Below, in pieces: positions 25,287 to 34,744 of a stretch of 64,000 nt of DNA. The stretch is from the NCBI RefSeq assembly GCF_022758235.1, contig NZ_JALEBG010000001.1, positions 1,488,001-1,552,000 on the forward strand, given 5' to 3'. Source of the stretch: Pontibacter liquoris (GTDB lineage: Bacteria > Bacteroidota > Bacteroidia > Cytophagales > Hymenobacteraceae). The translations under genes and the position numbers were made by a program. Position 1 is the first letter of the stretch. Every line of letters starts with the position of its first letter. Below the pieces are notes generated by a model. The model was not told the origin of the DNA. It made no database searches and worked only from the letters and a program-made list of their open reading frames with translations.

Positions 25287-28265
25287 ATGAAGAACTTTCT
25301 TTCCTTACTCATACTTGCCGGCTTCTGCCAGGTAGCCCAGGCCCAGTCTCCCATAGGAGGGGCACTCGTGGTTACTGCTGGCTCAGCCAGCCCTGCCGCA
25401 GCAGCGCAGCGGGTAGCCAGTGGCCGTATTGTGGGCACCGTGGTGGATGCTGCCACGCAACAGCCCGTTCCCTATGCCACCATCGCCCTGGTAAACCCCA
25501 CGACTAGCAAGCCCGTGGATGGTACCATGGCCGATGAAAAGGGGAATTTTACACTGGAGAAAGTGGCCGAGGGTACTTACCGCCTGGCTATTTCCTTTAT
25601 CGGCTACGAGGCAAAAACGATCGACATTGCAGTATCCGCCAGTAAGTCTTCTGTGGACCTGGGTAAAATAGCCATCAGCGGCACGGCGCAGGCCCTTAAA
25701 GAAGTTAAAATTGAAGGGCAGCGCGCCATGATCGAGGAGAAAGTGGACCGCACGGTGTATAATGCAGAAAACGACGAATCGAACAAAGGCGGGGATGCGG
25801 CAGACGTGTTGCGCAAAGTGCCCATGCTCTCCGTGGACCTGGACGGCAACGTGTCGATGCGCGGCAGCCAGAATATCAAGGTGCTGATCAACAACCGGCC
25901 CTCTACCATCACTGCCGGCAGCGTGGCCGATGCCCTGAAGCAGATCCCGGCCGACATGATCAAATCGGTGGAGGTGATCACCTCGCCTTCCTCCAAGTAT
26001 GATGCGGAAGGTTCTGCCGGTATCATCAACATCGTGACCAAAAAGAATACCTTGCAGGGAGGCACGCTCAATATTGATACCGGCATTGGCCTGCGCGGCA
26101 CCAACCTGGGCCTGAACGGCAGCTACCGCGTGGGTAAAATGGGCTTCTCGCTAGGCGGTTTTGGCCGCGCAGGCTATAATACGCCCGGTAGTTTTGAGAA
26201 CGTGCAGCGTACCCAGTCCGGTAACACGCAGAATGAGATCCGCCAGTCGGCCGATACGCGCAATAACATGATGTTTGGCCGCTACTCGTTTGGCTGGGAC
26301 TACGACATCAATGAAAAGAACTACCTGAACGCTTCGGTGCAGTATGGCGTGCGCAACTGGCAAAGCGACCAGGACCCGCTGCTCACGCAAACCTACCAGA
26401 ACAATGCCCTGGTGAGCAGTACGCTCCGCGATGTGGCATCGACGGACAATTCCGGTACGGTGGACGTGAACCTCAACTATACCCATACGTTCAAGCCACA
26501 GCAGGAATTCAGCATCCTGACGCAGTATAGCCGCAATAACCGCACAAACGATTTCCTAAACGAGATCTTCAACAACGAAGGCACCGGTATCGACAGCAAG
26601 CTGAAAAACATCAACCAGAGCTTTAATCAGGAGTCCACCATTCAGCTGGACTATTCCGACCCAATCGGGAAAAACCAGTTGCTTGAGTTTGGCGGAAAGC
26701 AGATCATGCGCCAGGTAACCAGCGATTATGAGACCCTCACGGCCGACGGCACCGGGCCTTTCACCAAATCGGAAAGTACCAACCTGAGCAATGTCTTCAA
26801 CTATGACCAGAATGTATCGGCCGGTTATGTGTCGTATACGCTGAGCACGGCCAGTAACTACAGCCTGAAGGTTGGGACGCGCTACGAATATACCACCATC
26901 AACGCCGACTTTAAGAACAGCGAAGAAGCGGTGCATATACCGTCCTACGGGGTGCTGGTGCCAAGTATAAACCTGTCTAAAAAGCTAAAGGATGGCAATA
27001 CGGTGAAGCTGGCCTACAACCGCCGCATTCAGCGCCCCTCGCTGGAGTTCCTGAACCCAAATGTGCAGAAAGCGAACCAGGCTTTGCCAACGGTCGGTAA
27101 CCCGGAACTGGACCCGGAATATACCAACAACTATGAGCTGTCATACAACACCTACTTCAATACCACGTCCCTGAACTTCTCAACTTTCGTGCGGACAACC
27201 AACAACTCGATTCAGGCGGTCCGGGAACCGGCGGAAGATGGGGTGCTGGTGACAACCTACTCAAATATCGGGCAGGAAGAGGCATACGGCGGCAGCGTGT
27301 TCGGAAGCATCAACCTGAGCAACAAACTGACCCTGAACGGGGGCACTGATGTATACTATGCCGTACTGAACAATAACGTGGCGGACCCTACCCAATCGGC
27401 AAGCAATACGGGCTTTGTGTACAATATCCGCGGCATGGGCAACTATAACCTGGGCCAGGGCTGGGGCATACAGGGCTTTGGTTTTTACCGTGGCCGCCAG
27501 GTGCAGCTGCAGGGGTACCGCGGCGGTTTTGGCATCTACAGCCTGAACTTGAAGAAAGACTTTAACGAGAAGCGGGGCAGCATCGGGTTCGGTGCCGAGA
27601 ACTTCCTCTCGCCGACCACCAAAACGCGTAGCGAACTGAATGCAACGTCCTTTAGCCAGGCAAGCACCAACGTGATGCACAATTTGAATTTCAAAGTGAA
27701 TTTCAGTTACCGCATTGGTAAGATGAACGCGGCTGCGCCGGCCCGTAAAAAGAAAGCCGTAAACAACGATGACCTGAAAGGTGGTGGCGAAAGTGGCGGA
27801 CAGGACGCTGGCACCCCGCAGTCAGGAGCAGGGCAGGGCGGCGCTCCACAACAGGGCGGAAGGCCTGGTGGAGCTCCCATGCAGGGCGCAAGACCTGGCG
27901 CAGCGCCAGTGCAGGGGCAGCAACAGCAGCCGGCACAGCAGCCAACAGGAGCAACGACAACAGATCAGCCAGCCGATACAACGCAGCAACATACGCTGAC
28001 AGGCCGTTGGCAGGGCAAACTAGGAGAGCGGGAGCTTACACTGGACCTGGTAGCCAATGGGACCGCCTTAACGGGTTTTGTGGTGACGCCAATGGGGCAG
28101 GTGCCTGTTTCTGATGGCGTGATCACGGGAGACGCATTTACCTTTACACTTTCATTTGGCGGAAAGAAGGTGATCTATAACGGGAAATTAGCCGGCGATA
28201 AAATCACCCTGACAACGGATTCCGAGGGTCAGCTACAGGAGGCTACGTTGCTCCGGGTGCAGTAA
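25287..28265 (+). CDS. TonB-dependent receptor, outer membrane beta-barrel family, with C-terminal extra module
   Basis: 992-residue outer membrane protein. It has a signal peptide (MKNFLSLLILAGFCQVAQAQ) and a CarboxypepD_reg-like domain (about 46-130: GRIVGTVVDAATQQPVPYAT). A plug follows (VDRTVYNAENDESNKGGDAADV; VEVITSPSSKYDAEGSAGIINI) with a barrel of the OMP_b-brl_2 type ending around 815 (VNFSYRIGKM). Unlike ordinary family members, it continues with a Gly/Gln/Pro-rich linker (about 820-900) and then a 90-residue all-beta module (LTGRWQGKLGERELTL to residue 992) with alternating small/aromatic strands. After a barrel end, this tail would lie in the periplasm or outside. It is divergent from the LytS/LytTR pair, which may control it. 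Confidence 0.9.
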   Translation: MKNFLSLLILAGFCQVAQAQSPIGGALVVTAGSASPAAAAQRVASGRIVGTVVDAATQQPVPYATIALVNPTTSKPVDGTMADEKGNFTLEKVAEGTYRLAISFIGYEAKTIDIAVSASKSSVDLGKIAISGTAQALKEVKIEGQRAMIEEKVDRTVYNAENDESNKGGDAADVLRKVPMLSVDLDGNVSMRGSQNIKVLINNRPSTITAGSVADALKQIPADMIKSVEVITSPSSKYDAEGSAGIINIVTKKNTLQGGTLNIDTGIGLRGTNLGLNGSYRVGKMGFSLGGFGRAGYNTPGSFENVQRTQSGNTQNEIRQSADTRNNMMFGRYSFGWDYDINEKNYLNASVQYGVRNWQSDQDPLLTQTYQNNALVSSTLRDVASTDNSGTVDVNLNYTHTFKPQQEFSILTQYSRNNRTNDFLNEIFNNEGTGIDSKLKNINQSFNQESTIQLDYSDPIGKNQLLEFGGKQIMRQVTSDYETLTADGTGPFTKSESTNLSNVFNYDQNVSAGYVSYTLSTASNYSLKVGTRYEYTTINADFKNSEEAVHIPSYGVLVPSINLSKKLKDGNTVKLAYNRRIQRPSLEFLNPNVQKANQALPTVGNPELDPEYTNNYELSYNTYFNTTSLNFSTFVRTTNNSIQAVREPAEDGVLVTTYSNIGQEEAYGGSVFGSINLSNKLTLNGGTDVYYAVLNNNVADPTQSASNTGFVYNIRGMGNYNLGQGWGIQGFGFYRGRQVQLQGYRGGFGIYSLNLKKDFNEKRGSIGFGAENFLSPTTKTRSELNATSFSQASTNVMHNLNFKVNFSYRIGKMNAAAPARKKKAVNNDDLKGGGESGGQDAGTPQSGAGQGGAPQQGGRPGGAPMQGARPGAAPVQGQQQQPAQQPTGATTTDQPADTTQQHTLTGRWQGKLGERELTLDLVANGTALTGFVVTPMGQVPVSDGVITGDAFTFTLSFGGKKVIYNGKLAGDKITLTTDSEGQLQEATLLRVQ

Positions 28266-28382
28266 GTTTCCGGGCTTGGACAATCAACTATTTTTATTAT
28301 CTTCACCTGATAGCGAGACTGTTGAGGGGCGTCAGGATAAGTATACGCAGAGAAAAAATCTAAACCCATAAATCCACCGATC

Positions 28383-29057
28383 ATGAAAAACTATCCTGTA
28401 CTTGTAAGCGCCCTGGCGCTGGCCACTTTACTTTGCAGCGCATATGTGCCTGCAACAGACACGCCTGCCAAAAAAGCGGTTGCTACGGCCGTGGCCGTAA
28501 CGAGTTTGCCCGTAAACACGGCCGGCAGCACCATAACCTGGAATGCCAAGAAATTTGGCGGCGAGCACACAGGCACCGTGCAACTGGCTAAGGGCAACCT
28601 GGAGGTGAACGGACGCAAGCTTCAGGGTGGCAGTTTTGAGATCGATATGACCTCGATCACGGATACGGATATTACCAACCCGGATTTCAATGCTAAACTG
28701 ACCAATCACCTGAAGTCGGAAGACTTTTTCTCGGTAGAAAAGTATCCTGTTTCCACCTTCAAGATCACAAAAGTAAGCCCGGTAGCAAAGGCTGCGGCAG
28801 GTGCCCCCAACTATACCATTACAGGCGACCTGACGATCAAGGGAATCACCAATGCGATTACATTTCCAGCTACGGTCAAAATTGACGGCAACATGGCCGA
28901 TGCCACCGCGAAAATAGCGCTTGACCGTATTAAGTGGGACATTAAATATCGTTCCGGCTTACTGGGTACGGCAGCAGACAAAGTAATCGAGGATACCTTT
29001 ACCATCGACCTCCACCTGAAAGCAGGTGCCGCTCAGCCATCACTCGGCTCCAATTAG
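28383..29057 (+). CDS. YceI family protein
   Basis: 224-residue exported lipid-binding (lipocalin-like) protein. The signal peptide region is MKNYPVLVSALALATLLCSA. The mature YceI domain starts at NTAGSTITWNAKKFGGEHTG and includes GGSFEIDMTSITDTD, LTNHLKSEDFFSVEKYP, and VSTFKITKVS, all typical. The C-terminus SGLLGTAADKVIEDTFTIDLHL is complete. Family members bind polyisoprenoid or fatty lipids in the periplasm; the exact role here is unknown. It follows the TonB receptor by 117 bp and is followed by a strong hairpin. Confidence 0.92.
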   Translation: MKNYPVLVSALALATLLCSAYVPATDTPAKKAVATAVAVTSLPVNTAGSTITWNAKKFGGEHTGTVQLAKGNLEVNGRKLQGGSFEIDMTSITDTDITNPDFNAKLTNHLKSEDFFSVEKYPVSTFKITKVSPVAKAAAGAPNYTITGDLTIKGITNAITFPATVKIDGNMADATAKIALDRIKWDIKYRSGLLGTAADKVIEDTFTIDLHLKAGAAQPSLGSN

Positions 29058-29096
29058 TATGATAAGGTTTTAGCTGAAACACAATTAAACAGCTGC

Positions 29097-29142
29097 ATTC
29101 CCCTGAATTCCGGATCAAACAGATCCCGGCGTTCAGGGGAAT
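29097..29142 (+). terminator. Terminator-like long hairpin after yceI
   Basis: ATTCCCCTGAA (29097-29107) pairs perfectly with TTCAGGGGAAT (29132-29142). Inside it CCGGATC pairs with GATC-c-CGG, giving a two-stage stem with a 5-nt tip, followed by TGTTATTAT. It starts 40 bp after the yceI stop. Confidence 0.6.
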
Positions 29143-29319
29143 TGTTATTATAGGACTCTCCATAACCAGAAAGCACCCGCTGCACTGCTTTTCCGGTGAA
29201 AATTTCTGAAAACAGCCAGGACATTTTCCGCCGTAAATTCCTGGCTAGATCAGCTCATGAGGCCATACTTAGAAAAAACAGGACCAGTAACGCAAACAGG
29301 GGGCAATAGATTGGGTACC

Positions 29320-29350
29320 TTTGGGGCTAGAATCACGAAGTATATTTTTG
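29320..29350 (+). promoter_or_regulatory. Bacteroidota-type promoter for the MFS gene
   Basis: TTTG at 29320-29323, a 19-bp spacer, then TATTTTTG (TAnnTTTG exact) at 29343-29350. Transcription should start near 29357. This places the ATG-less upstream reading frame (from 29257) outside the transcript and supports the TTG start at 29428. Confidence 0.75.
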
Positions 29351-29427
29351 GTAACCGGCTGACGGGAAGAGCGCGATTTGACAATGGTCGAAACTGCCGC
29401 CAAAGGATTAAAAGCAAAGCATTACGT

Positions 29428-30624
29428 TTGAAAAAGAAATTGTTGCCGCTGGCATTAGGCGGATTAGGAATAGGAACAACGGAGTTTGTGATGATGGGCT
29501 TGCTGCCCGACATTGCCGCTGATTTTAATATCAGCATTCCGGAAGCGGGGCATATGATCTCGGCCTACGCGCTGGGTGTGGTTATCGGAGCGCCTTTGCT
29601 GGTGGTAGCCAGCCGTAATTTTGCACCGAAGAAGATATTGTGGACCCTGATGGTGGTGTTTACGGTCTTCAATGCATGCTCGGCCTTTGCGCCCACCAGT
29701 ATGACGCTGCTTTTCTCGCGCCTGCTGGCAGGGCTACCGCACGGAGCGTTTTTTGGGGTGGGCTCTGTTGTGGCGAGCCGACTGGCTGAGAAAGGCAAAG
29801 AAGCGCAGGCCATTTCGCTGATGTTTGCCGGCCTTACCATTGCCAACCTGCTCACCGTGCCGCTGGGCACCTACATCGGGCATCATTATTCCTGGCGTTA
29901 TACCTTTGGCCTTATCACCGCAATCGGGTTGGTTACGCTGCTGCTAATCCAGCTTTGGTTGCCGACACTGCCGGTGAGCAAGACCGGTAACCTGCGCACT
30001 GAACTGGGCTTTTTTAAGAACAGGGAAGCCTGGATCATCCTTTTGATTACGGCTATCGGCACAGGCGGGCTGTTTGCCTGGATCAGTTACATTGCTCCTT
30101 TGATGACGGAAGTTTCCGGGTTCTCTGCGGACCAGGTGCCGTATATCCTCATCCTGGCTGGCTTCGGCATGGTGGTCGGCAATTTTGTGGGCGGCAGGCT
30201 GGCCGATAAAATAAGCCCTGTAAAAGCGTGCCTGCTGTTGCTGCTATGCATGGCCGTGTCGCTGCTCGTTATTTACGTGGGCTCCGGAAGTAAAGCAGTG
30301 TCGCTGACGATGACGTTTGTGGCAGGCGGCCTTTCGCTGGCCATTGCAGCGCCTATTCAGATCTTGATGATCAAGACGGCCAGCGAAGCAGAAATGCTGG
30401 GCGCCGCTACCACCCAGGCTGCTTTTAACATTGGCAATGCCTTGGGCGCATTTTTTGGTGGCCTTCCGATTGCCATGGGGTATGGGTATACTTCTCCGGA
30501 ACTGGTGGGAGCAAGTATGGCCATCACCGGGGCGCTTTTAGCCGGGTTGCTGATAAAAAGGCGGCGCGCATACAGCGCCGAAACGGTGCCGGGCAGTCAA
30601 CAGGAAGCACTTGTAGAATTTTGA
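29428..30624 (+). CDS. MFS transporter (AraJ/YdhP-like drug or sugar exporter)
   Basis: 398-residue inner membrane protein with about 12 helices. From the TTG at 29428 it reads LKKKLLPLALGGLGIGTTEF, the usual start of the AraJ/YdhP-type DHA1 exporters (GTTEFVMMGLLPDIAADF). The loop motif RLLAGLPHGAFFGVGSVVAS and the mid-protein GNFVGGRLADK are typical. A longer reading frame back to an ATG at 29257 would add 57 residues of charged, non-helical sequence. It would also start upstream of the promoter at 29320-29350, so I reject it. Substrate unknown. Confidence 0.85.
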   Translation: MKKKLLPLALGGLGIGTTEFVMMGLLPDIAADFNISIPEAGHMISAYALGVVIGAPLLVVASRNFAPKKILWTLMVVFTVFNACSAFAPTSMTLLFSRLLAGLPHGAFFGVGSVVASRLAEKGKEAQAISLMFAGLTIANLLTVPLGTYIGHHYSWRYTFGLITAIGLVTLLLIQLWLPTLPVSKTGNLRTELGFFKNREAWIILLITAIGTGGLFAWISYIAPLMTEVSGFSADQVPYILILAGFGMVVGNFVGGRLADKISPVKACLLLLLCMAVSLLVIYVGSGSKAVSLTMTFVAGGLSLAIAAPIQILMIKTASEAEMLGAATTQAAFNIGNALGAFFGGLPIAMGYGYTSPELVGASMAITGALLAGLLIKRRRAYSAETVPGSQQEALVEF

Positions 30625-30858
30625 GTTAATAGCCTTTAAGTCGTTCTGAAAAGCGGAACACGGAAAAGAAATACAGTTTTCCGGTCTGTTCGTACCTCTA
30701 AATCGGCAAAAAGTAAGTATGCAGATGCTGTATCACGGCCTGGCAGCTTGCGGCAGCGGCGTGAGTTGGCGCAAAGCTTATACCTGTAGCCTGTTGTCCG
30801 GTATGGTGCCTTCTTAAGCTACTACGCTGCCGGGAGGTTTTCACAAGAAAAGAAATTT

Positions 30859-31458
30859 ATGGAGACAACGAGCATCATTGAATGGGGAGGTTTTCTGATC
30901 ATCATCCTGCTGGTTTTTGCTGAAACCGGACTGTTGATAGGGCTGGTGGTACCCGGTGGCGAAACGCTTGTCTTTACAGCCGGGCTGCTGGTAAGTACCA
31001 GCACTTTAAATGTCTCCTTACCCTGGCTCCTTGTTTCGCTGGTGCTGGCAAGTATAGCCGGCGATACGTCCGGGTATCTGATAGGAAAAAAATTCGGGGG
31101 CAGGCTATACCACAAAGAAGATACCTGGTATTTCAAACAAAAATACCTGCACATGGTGTCCGATTTCTTTAAGAAGCACAGCAAAGCCGCGTTGATTTTC
31201 GGGAAGTTCCTGCCAGTTTTCCGACCATTCTGCCCGCTCTTTTCGGGTATATCCAATCTGAAGTTTCCGCACTTTCTGGCCTTGACCGTAGTGGCCAGCA
31301 CGATCTATATGAGCGCGTATGTGCTGGCGGGGTATTATCTGGCCAGGCAGTTCCCTGTTATCAAAGACTATCTTGGCTGGATCTTGCCTATCAGTATCGC
31401 GGTCGCGCTAATCCCTGTCATTCTCCAGGTGCGCAAACAAAAAAAGAAGGTGTCTTAA
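30859..31458 (+). CDS. DedA family membrane protein
   Basis: 199-residue inner membrane protein of the DedA/SNARE-associated (VTT) family, now thought to move phospholipid or undecaprenyl phosphate between membrane leaflets. It has ETGLLIGLVVPGGETLVFTAG in the first membrane hairpin, SLVLASIAGDTSGYLIGKKFG, and the conserved GKFLPVFRPFCPLFSGISNL with the essential Arg. A last helix ends in a basic tail (VRKQKKKVS). It is a lone gene, with 234 bp before it holding no clear feature. Confidence 0.92.
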   Translation: METTSIIEWGGFLIIILLVFAETGLLIGLVVPGGETLVFTAGLLVSTSTLNVSLPWLLVSLVLASIAGDTSGYLIGKKFGGRLYHKEDTWYFKQKYLHMVSDFFKKHSKAALIFGKFLPVFRPFCPLFSGISNLKFPHFLALTVVASTIYMSAYVLAGYYLARQFPVIKDYLGWILPISIAVALIPVILQVRKQKKKVS

Positions 31459-31704
31459 AATGCGCAGGGTAACCCTGGTGGTCTATCGCTAATACGCACC
31501 CTGTAGGGCATTCCTGCTGCCTAAAATTATAATGAAGTATAACCGGCTGGCTTTAAGCGGTAGAACAGCCCCTGCTATGCGAAGCGCAACGAAATAATCA
31601 CGCAAAGGCCGCCTGAATAAAAGGGAGGTATATGTGAAGTAAATAACGGCCCCCTTAGCTTTTCAGGTTTCGGGCTGATGGTTCGCTATGTTGGCTAGCG
31701 CTGT

Positions 31705-32112
31705 TTACAATTCTTCGACCCATAATTTGCGGGCAATCCCGATCCCGACCATATTCCCGTGGCCGCCGCTTCGTAACAGAACGGCAACATTCTGCCCCTG
31801 GCTTAATTCGCTCAGGCTGATAGTTTGCCCATCGGAGTTGATGATCTGGGTAGTAGGCAACACAAGCACATACGCCCGGTTATAGCGCGAATCTGGTGAA
31901 GGGAAGCCTTCAATTTCCAGCATCACCTGCCCCTGGTCGTAGTGTCTGGTGATAATAGCACCTCTGATGTCCACTCTGTTGGGAGCCAGGCTTTTATGTG
32001 CCGCGTTTGCCGTTGTGGCCGTACTAGCAGGTGCGTTGCCGGTTTGGCAACCCGACAGACCTACCGCACCTAGTATGCAAAAGCTTATAGCCAGTTGTTG
32101 TATTGTCCTCAT
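31705..32112 (-). CDS. Small hypothetical lipoprotein
   Basis: 135 residues. A lipoprotein signal ends VGLSGC (Cys22). A Thr/Ala-rich linker leads to a compact beta-rich domain: VDIRGAIITRHYDQGQVMLEIEGF, AYVLVLPTTQII, LSQGQNVAVLLRSGGHG. The pattern of strands looks like an OB-fold or DUF3221-like domain, but I do not recognise the family. It is on its own; the oxidoreductase gene upstream on the same strand ends 174 bp away. Confidence 0.75.
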   Translation of the reverse strand: MRTIQQLAISFCILGAVGLSGCQTGNAPASTATTANAAHKSLAPNRVDIRGAIITRHYDQGQVMLEIEGFPSPDSRYNRAYVLVLPTTQIINSDGQTISLSELSQGQNVAVLLRSGGHGNMVGIGIARKLWVEEL

Positions 32113-32286
32113 ACTTCGTTATCTAACTAAAATCATGCCTTTTTATAATGAAGCATAATAGAAAGCGGCTGTACCTGCTGGCCAGCCTTTTTGCAAGTGC
32201 TGAGGCATGGGCTGGTTTTTCTAAATCAGTAAGTGGATGCCGGTAAAGTTGTATGAAACGGGATTTCTGATAGCTGGGAATAACGT

Positions 32287-33705
32287 TTAGCTGACCAGCG
32301 GAGATCGTTCATAATGGTTGTTTTCCTGTAGCAGTTGTTGGGCCAGCTCTTTTGCCTGTTGCCGTATTTCCTGCAGGGCAGTCGATTCGTAAAGCATTGC
32401 TTTACGGGGAGGCCCTAAGGTATAAAGGCCTTCTATGGCCAATCTTTCTTTGCTTACTAAAGTGCCGTCCGGGGCGGTTACCAGTCCCATCTTTAGTTCA
32501 TCGGGTAAAAGCAGGCCTGACGCTAACAGGTGTTCCACCAAGGGCAACTTTACTTTAGTGAAATCGCCCTGCGGCCCTGTACAATTGATCACCCGGCTTA
32601 CGGTTAAGGTTTGCATACCAGCCTGCTTTCTTCTTTTAATAGTGACACAAGCCATTTCCTCTTCCACTTTCATGTTCTCTATACTTGCCGCGATTACTTC
32701 CAGCTGCCCTTGTTGCTGTAGCGCTTTGAGCATTTCCGCTGAACCGGCAGGCATCCGGTGCCGGTGAATTTCCCAGTAAGGGCGGACGTGCCGCAGAAAG
32801 CGTTTCTTTTCCGGCAAAGACAACGCGTGCCAGATAGCTGGTATCGCTTCGCGCAGGGCATCTAGCACGCTTCGCCAGGTATAGCCCTGTGCGGTGGCTG
32901 CCTTAACCTCTTTCCTGATAAAACGGAGCAATGCTAGGGCTGACGATGAAGCGGGGAGAGGAAGGCTAAGCTTGGAGTATGGTTCTGTGGCAAGATCAAC
33001 AGGTTGGGGCAGCAGCCCATGGCGGGATACCACGTAGATTTTTCCTTTATGGCCGCAGGCCTGCAGGCTACCCACCAGGTCCACCATCGTAAGGCTGGAT
33101 CCGATCAGCAACAGCGATGCCTCAGGGGGTAAATCCGCAAGCCCTTTTGCTGCCCAGGGAGAAGCAACATAGGCAGGGTTTTGGTAAAACGCCGCATTGG
33201 GAATAGGTAAGTTGCCGGGCGGCAAATTGCCCAGCGCCAACACTACTTTATGTGCTGTTATAGGCTGGTGATCACGAAAAGCAACCTGGAAAGTTGCCTC
33301 TTGTCGATCGACCGCCACAGCCTCGTCATATACCTTTATAAAGGAGATGTTTTTAGGTGCAAGGATTTCTGCTTCCTGTAAACGGGCTTTCAGATAATCT
33401 CCGAAGATGAACCGGGGGATAAAGTCGTTTTTGCTGACAGGCTGCTGTAAATGCTGTTGATACCGGTGTTGCTGCGCTGTAAGCCACTGAAAAAAGTCAT
33501 GTGGCTCCTCCGGAAAAAGGCTCATGGCCGATGCCGGCACGTTTAAGGGTTGAAATGGCAACTGACTGGAGTAGGCAACCCCGCGGTTCATTCTGTACCT
33601 GTCCTGCTCTATGAGGTAGATGGTAGTAGGGCTTGCGGCGTTGCGCAGCAGCTGAATAGCCGTTAAAGTGCCGCTTAGGCCTCCTCCTATAATAGCAATA
33701 GTCAT
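32287..33705 (-). CDS. FAD/NAD(P)-binding oxidoreductase (PF13454 type)
   Basis: 472-residue flavoprotein. The N-terminal FAD motif is AIIGGGLSGTLTAIQLLRN, followed by RGVAYSSQLPFQPLNVPASAMSLFPEEPHDF, which is characteristic of the NAD_binding_9 family. A second dinucleotide motif SLLLIGSSLTMVDLVGSL is in the middle, and RVINCTGPQGDF closes the FAD domain. It is cytoplasmic, with no signal peptide. The reaction is not known; homologues often sit alone, as here. A 579-bp spacer without genes is upstream. Confidence 0.85.
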   Translation of the reverse strand: MTIAIIGGGLSGTLTAIQLLRNAASPTTIYLIEQDRYRMNRGVAYSSQLPFQPLNVPASAMSLFPEEPHDFFQWLTAQQHRYQQHLQQPVSKNDFIPRFIFGDYLKARLQEAEILAPKNISFIKVYDEAVAVDRQEATFQVAFRDHQPITAHKVVLALGNLPPGNLPIPNAAFYQNPAYVASPWAAKGLADLPPEASLLLIGSSLTMVDLVGSLQACGHKGKIYVVSRHGLLPQPVDLATEPYSKLSLPLPASSSALALLRFIRKEVKAATAQGYTWRSVLDALREAIPAIWHALSLPEKKRFLRHVRPYWEIHRHRMPAGSAEMLKALQQQGQLEVIAASIENMKVEEEMACVTIKRRKQAGMQTLTVSRVINCTGPQGDFTKVKLPLVEHLLASGLLLPDELKMGLVTAPDGTLVSKERLAIEGLYTLGPPRKAMLYESTALQEIRQQAKELAQQLLQENNHYERSPLVS

Positions 33706-34284
33706 AGATGCGTATACTTAGGTAAACTGAGGTATCACAATCAGCCAGCTAGGTCAGCCTTTTGCGGGGGCTTTCGCACAGGAACATCGCGCGGCCGGGC
33801 CAGCCCACAAGCTCTGATGTTTGATGTAAAAGTACCTGATAGTACGCTAGGTTGGGGGTAGGGTTGGGCCTGTAACCGCTCATCTGATCAGCCTAGATAC
33901 CAGACTCACTTTGTATTGTTAAAACAACGTAGGCGGTCTCGCTTCCGGCAGTGCTTAATCGGTTGCTTTGCGAATTATTTTTGGTATGGTATTAGCACAA
34001 AGGCTTTCCTTTAGCAGATAGGGATTAAGTTAGATGCTGCAAGTTGGGCAGGCGGTCCTTAAAATTACTTCCTGTGCAGAAATATTTCAGGTAGAATAAC
34101 TAGAATTTCTAATAAAGATACGAACTTGCACATTCAAGTGCGGGAAGGTTGTTAAAATGTATTTGAGAACTTAAAAGTATAAAGATACAGTGATGTGCTC
34201 AGATGTAATAGTAAGCAACTTCTGCAGGATATGCTAACAAATTATGCAAATAATTTCTTCCGAATAGCATTATATAAGATGATA
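33706..34284. other. Gene-poor spacer
   Basis: No credible gene on either strand. A TATTTTTG box at 33976-33983 on the plus strand fits TAnnTTTG, but its only close TTTG (33967-33970) is just 5 bp upstream and nothing obvious lies downstream. A short transcript cannot be ruled out. The right half is AT-rich. Confidence 0.4.
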
Positions 34285-34686
34285 TCAGGATTTAAACTGG
34301 GCAAGCCATTTAAGCGCGCTGCTTTTATCGGTGAACATGCGCGTCGGGTTTGTGGGCTTGTTTACGCTGATGTAAAAATTCGCCATCATTTTAGTAACCG
34401 TAGAGCCCGATAAAATGGCATTCGCAATGATCCCTTCATTCCCTTCTTTTGCAAAATAATCGCGCGCCTCTTTGGAAAAATTCTTCAGCTCAATGACATC
34501 TACTAGGCAGGGATAGGCCTTATGTTCTGTAAACTCCAACCGGTCTCTCACGCAGGCTTCCGCTATGGTAAGATCCATTGTTTCGATCTTCTTGTAATAA
34601 AAATGCAATATTCCGTTTTGCAGGAACATTTCAACATAAGGTGTTTCCTTCACCTTTTGTATACTTTCTTCACCCGACTTCATCAA
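34285..34686 (-). CDS. STAS/SpoIIAA-like small protein
   Basis: 133-residue cytoplasmic protein. The layout, ETPYVEMFLQNGILHFYYKKIETMDL then AYPCLVDVIELKNFSKEARDYFAKEGN, matches small Bacteroidota proteins annotated as STAS/SEC14 (SpoIIAA-like) domains, in which a beta strand-helix fold binds ligands or partner proteins. The C-terminal part PTRMFTDKSSALKWLAQF is the family's usual end. It is divergent from the alpha-oxoamine synthase/acyltransferase gene with only 58 bp between the starts, so they may share regulation. Confidence 0.6.
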   Translation of the reverse strand: MMKSGEESIQKVKETPYVEMFLQNGILHFYYKKIETMDLTIAEACVRDRLEFTEHKAYPCLVDVIELKNFSKEARDYFAKEGNEGIIANAILSGSTVTKMMANFYISVNKPTNPTRMFTDKSSALKWLAQFKS

Positions 34687-34744
34687 AATAACCTTTTATA
34701 ACACGTTTTTATACAGCATCGTTTTACAATAATAGCAAAAATAA

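Noticed and set aside
29257..29427. N-terminal extension of the MFS protein from the ATG at 29257
   Set aside because: The added residues are not helical or family-like, and a complete promoter lies inside the extension.
33976..33983. Promoter-like TATTTTTG box in the 33.7-34.3 kb spacer
   Set aside because: The only close TTTG is just 5 bp upstream and no gene follows on the plus strand before a minus-strand gene. Too weak to list as a promoter.
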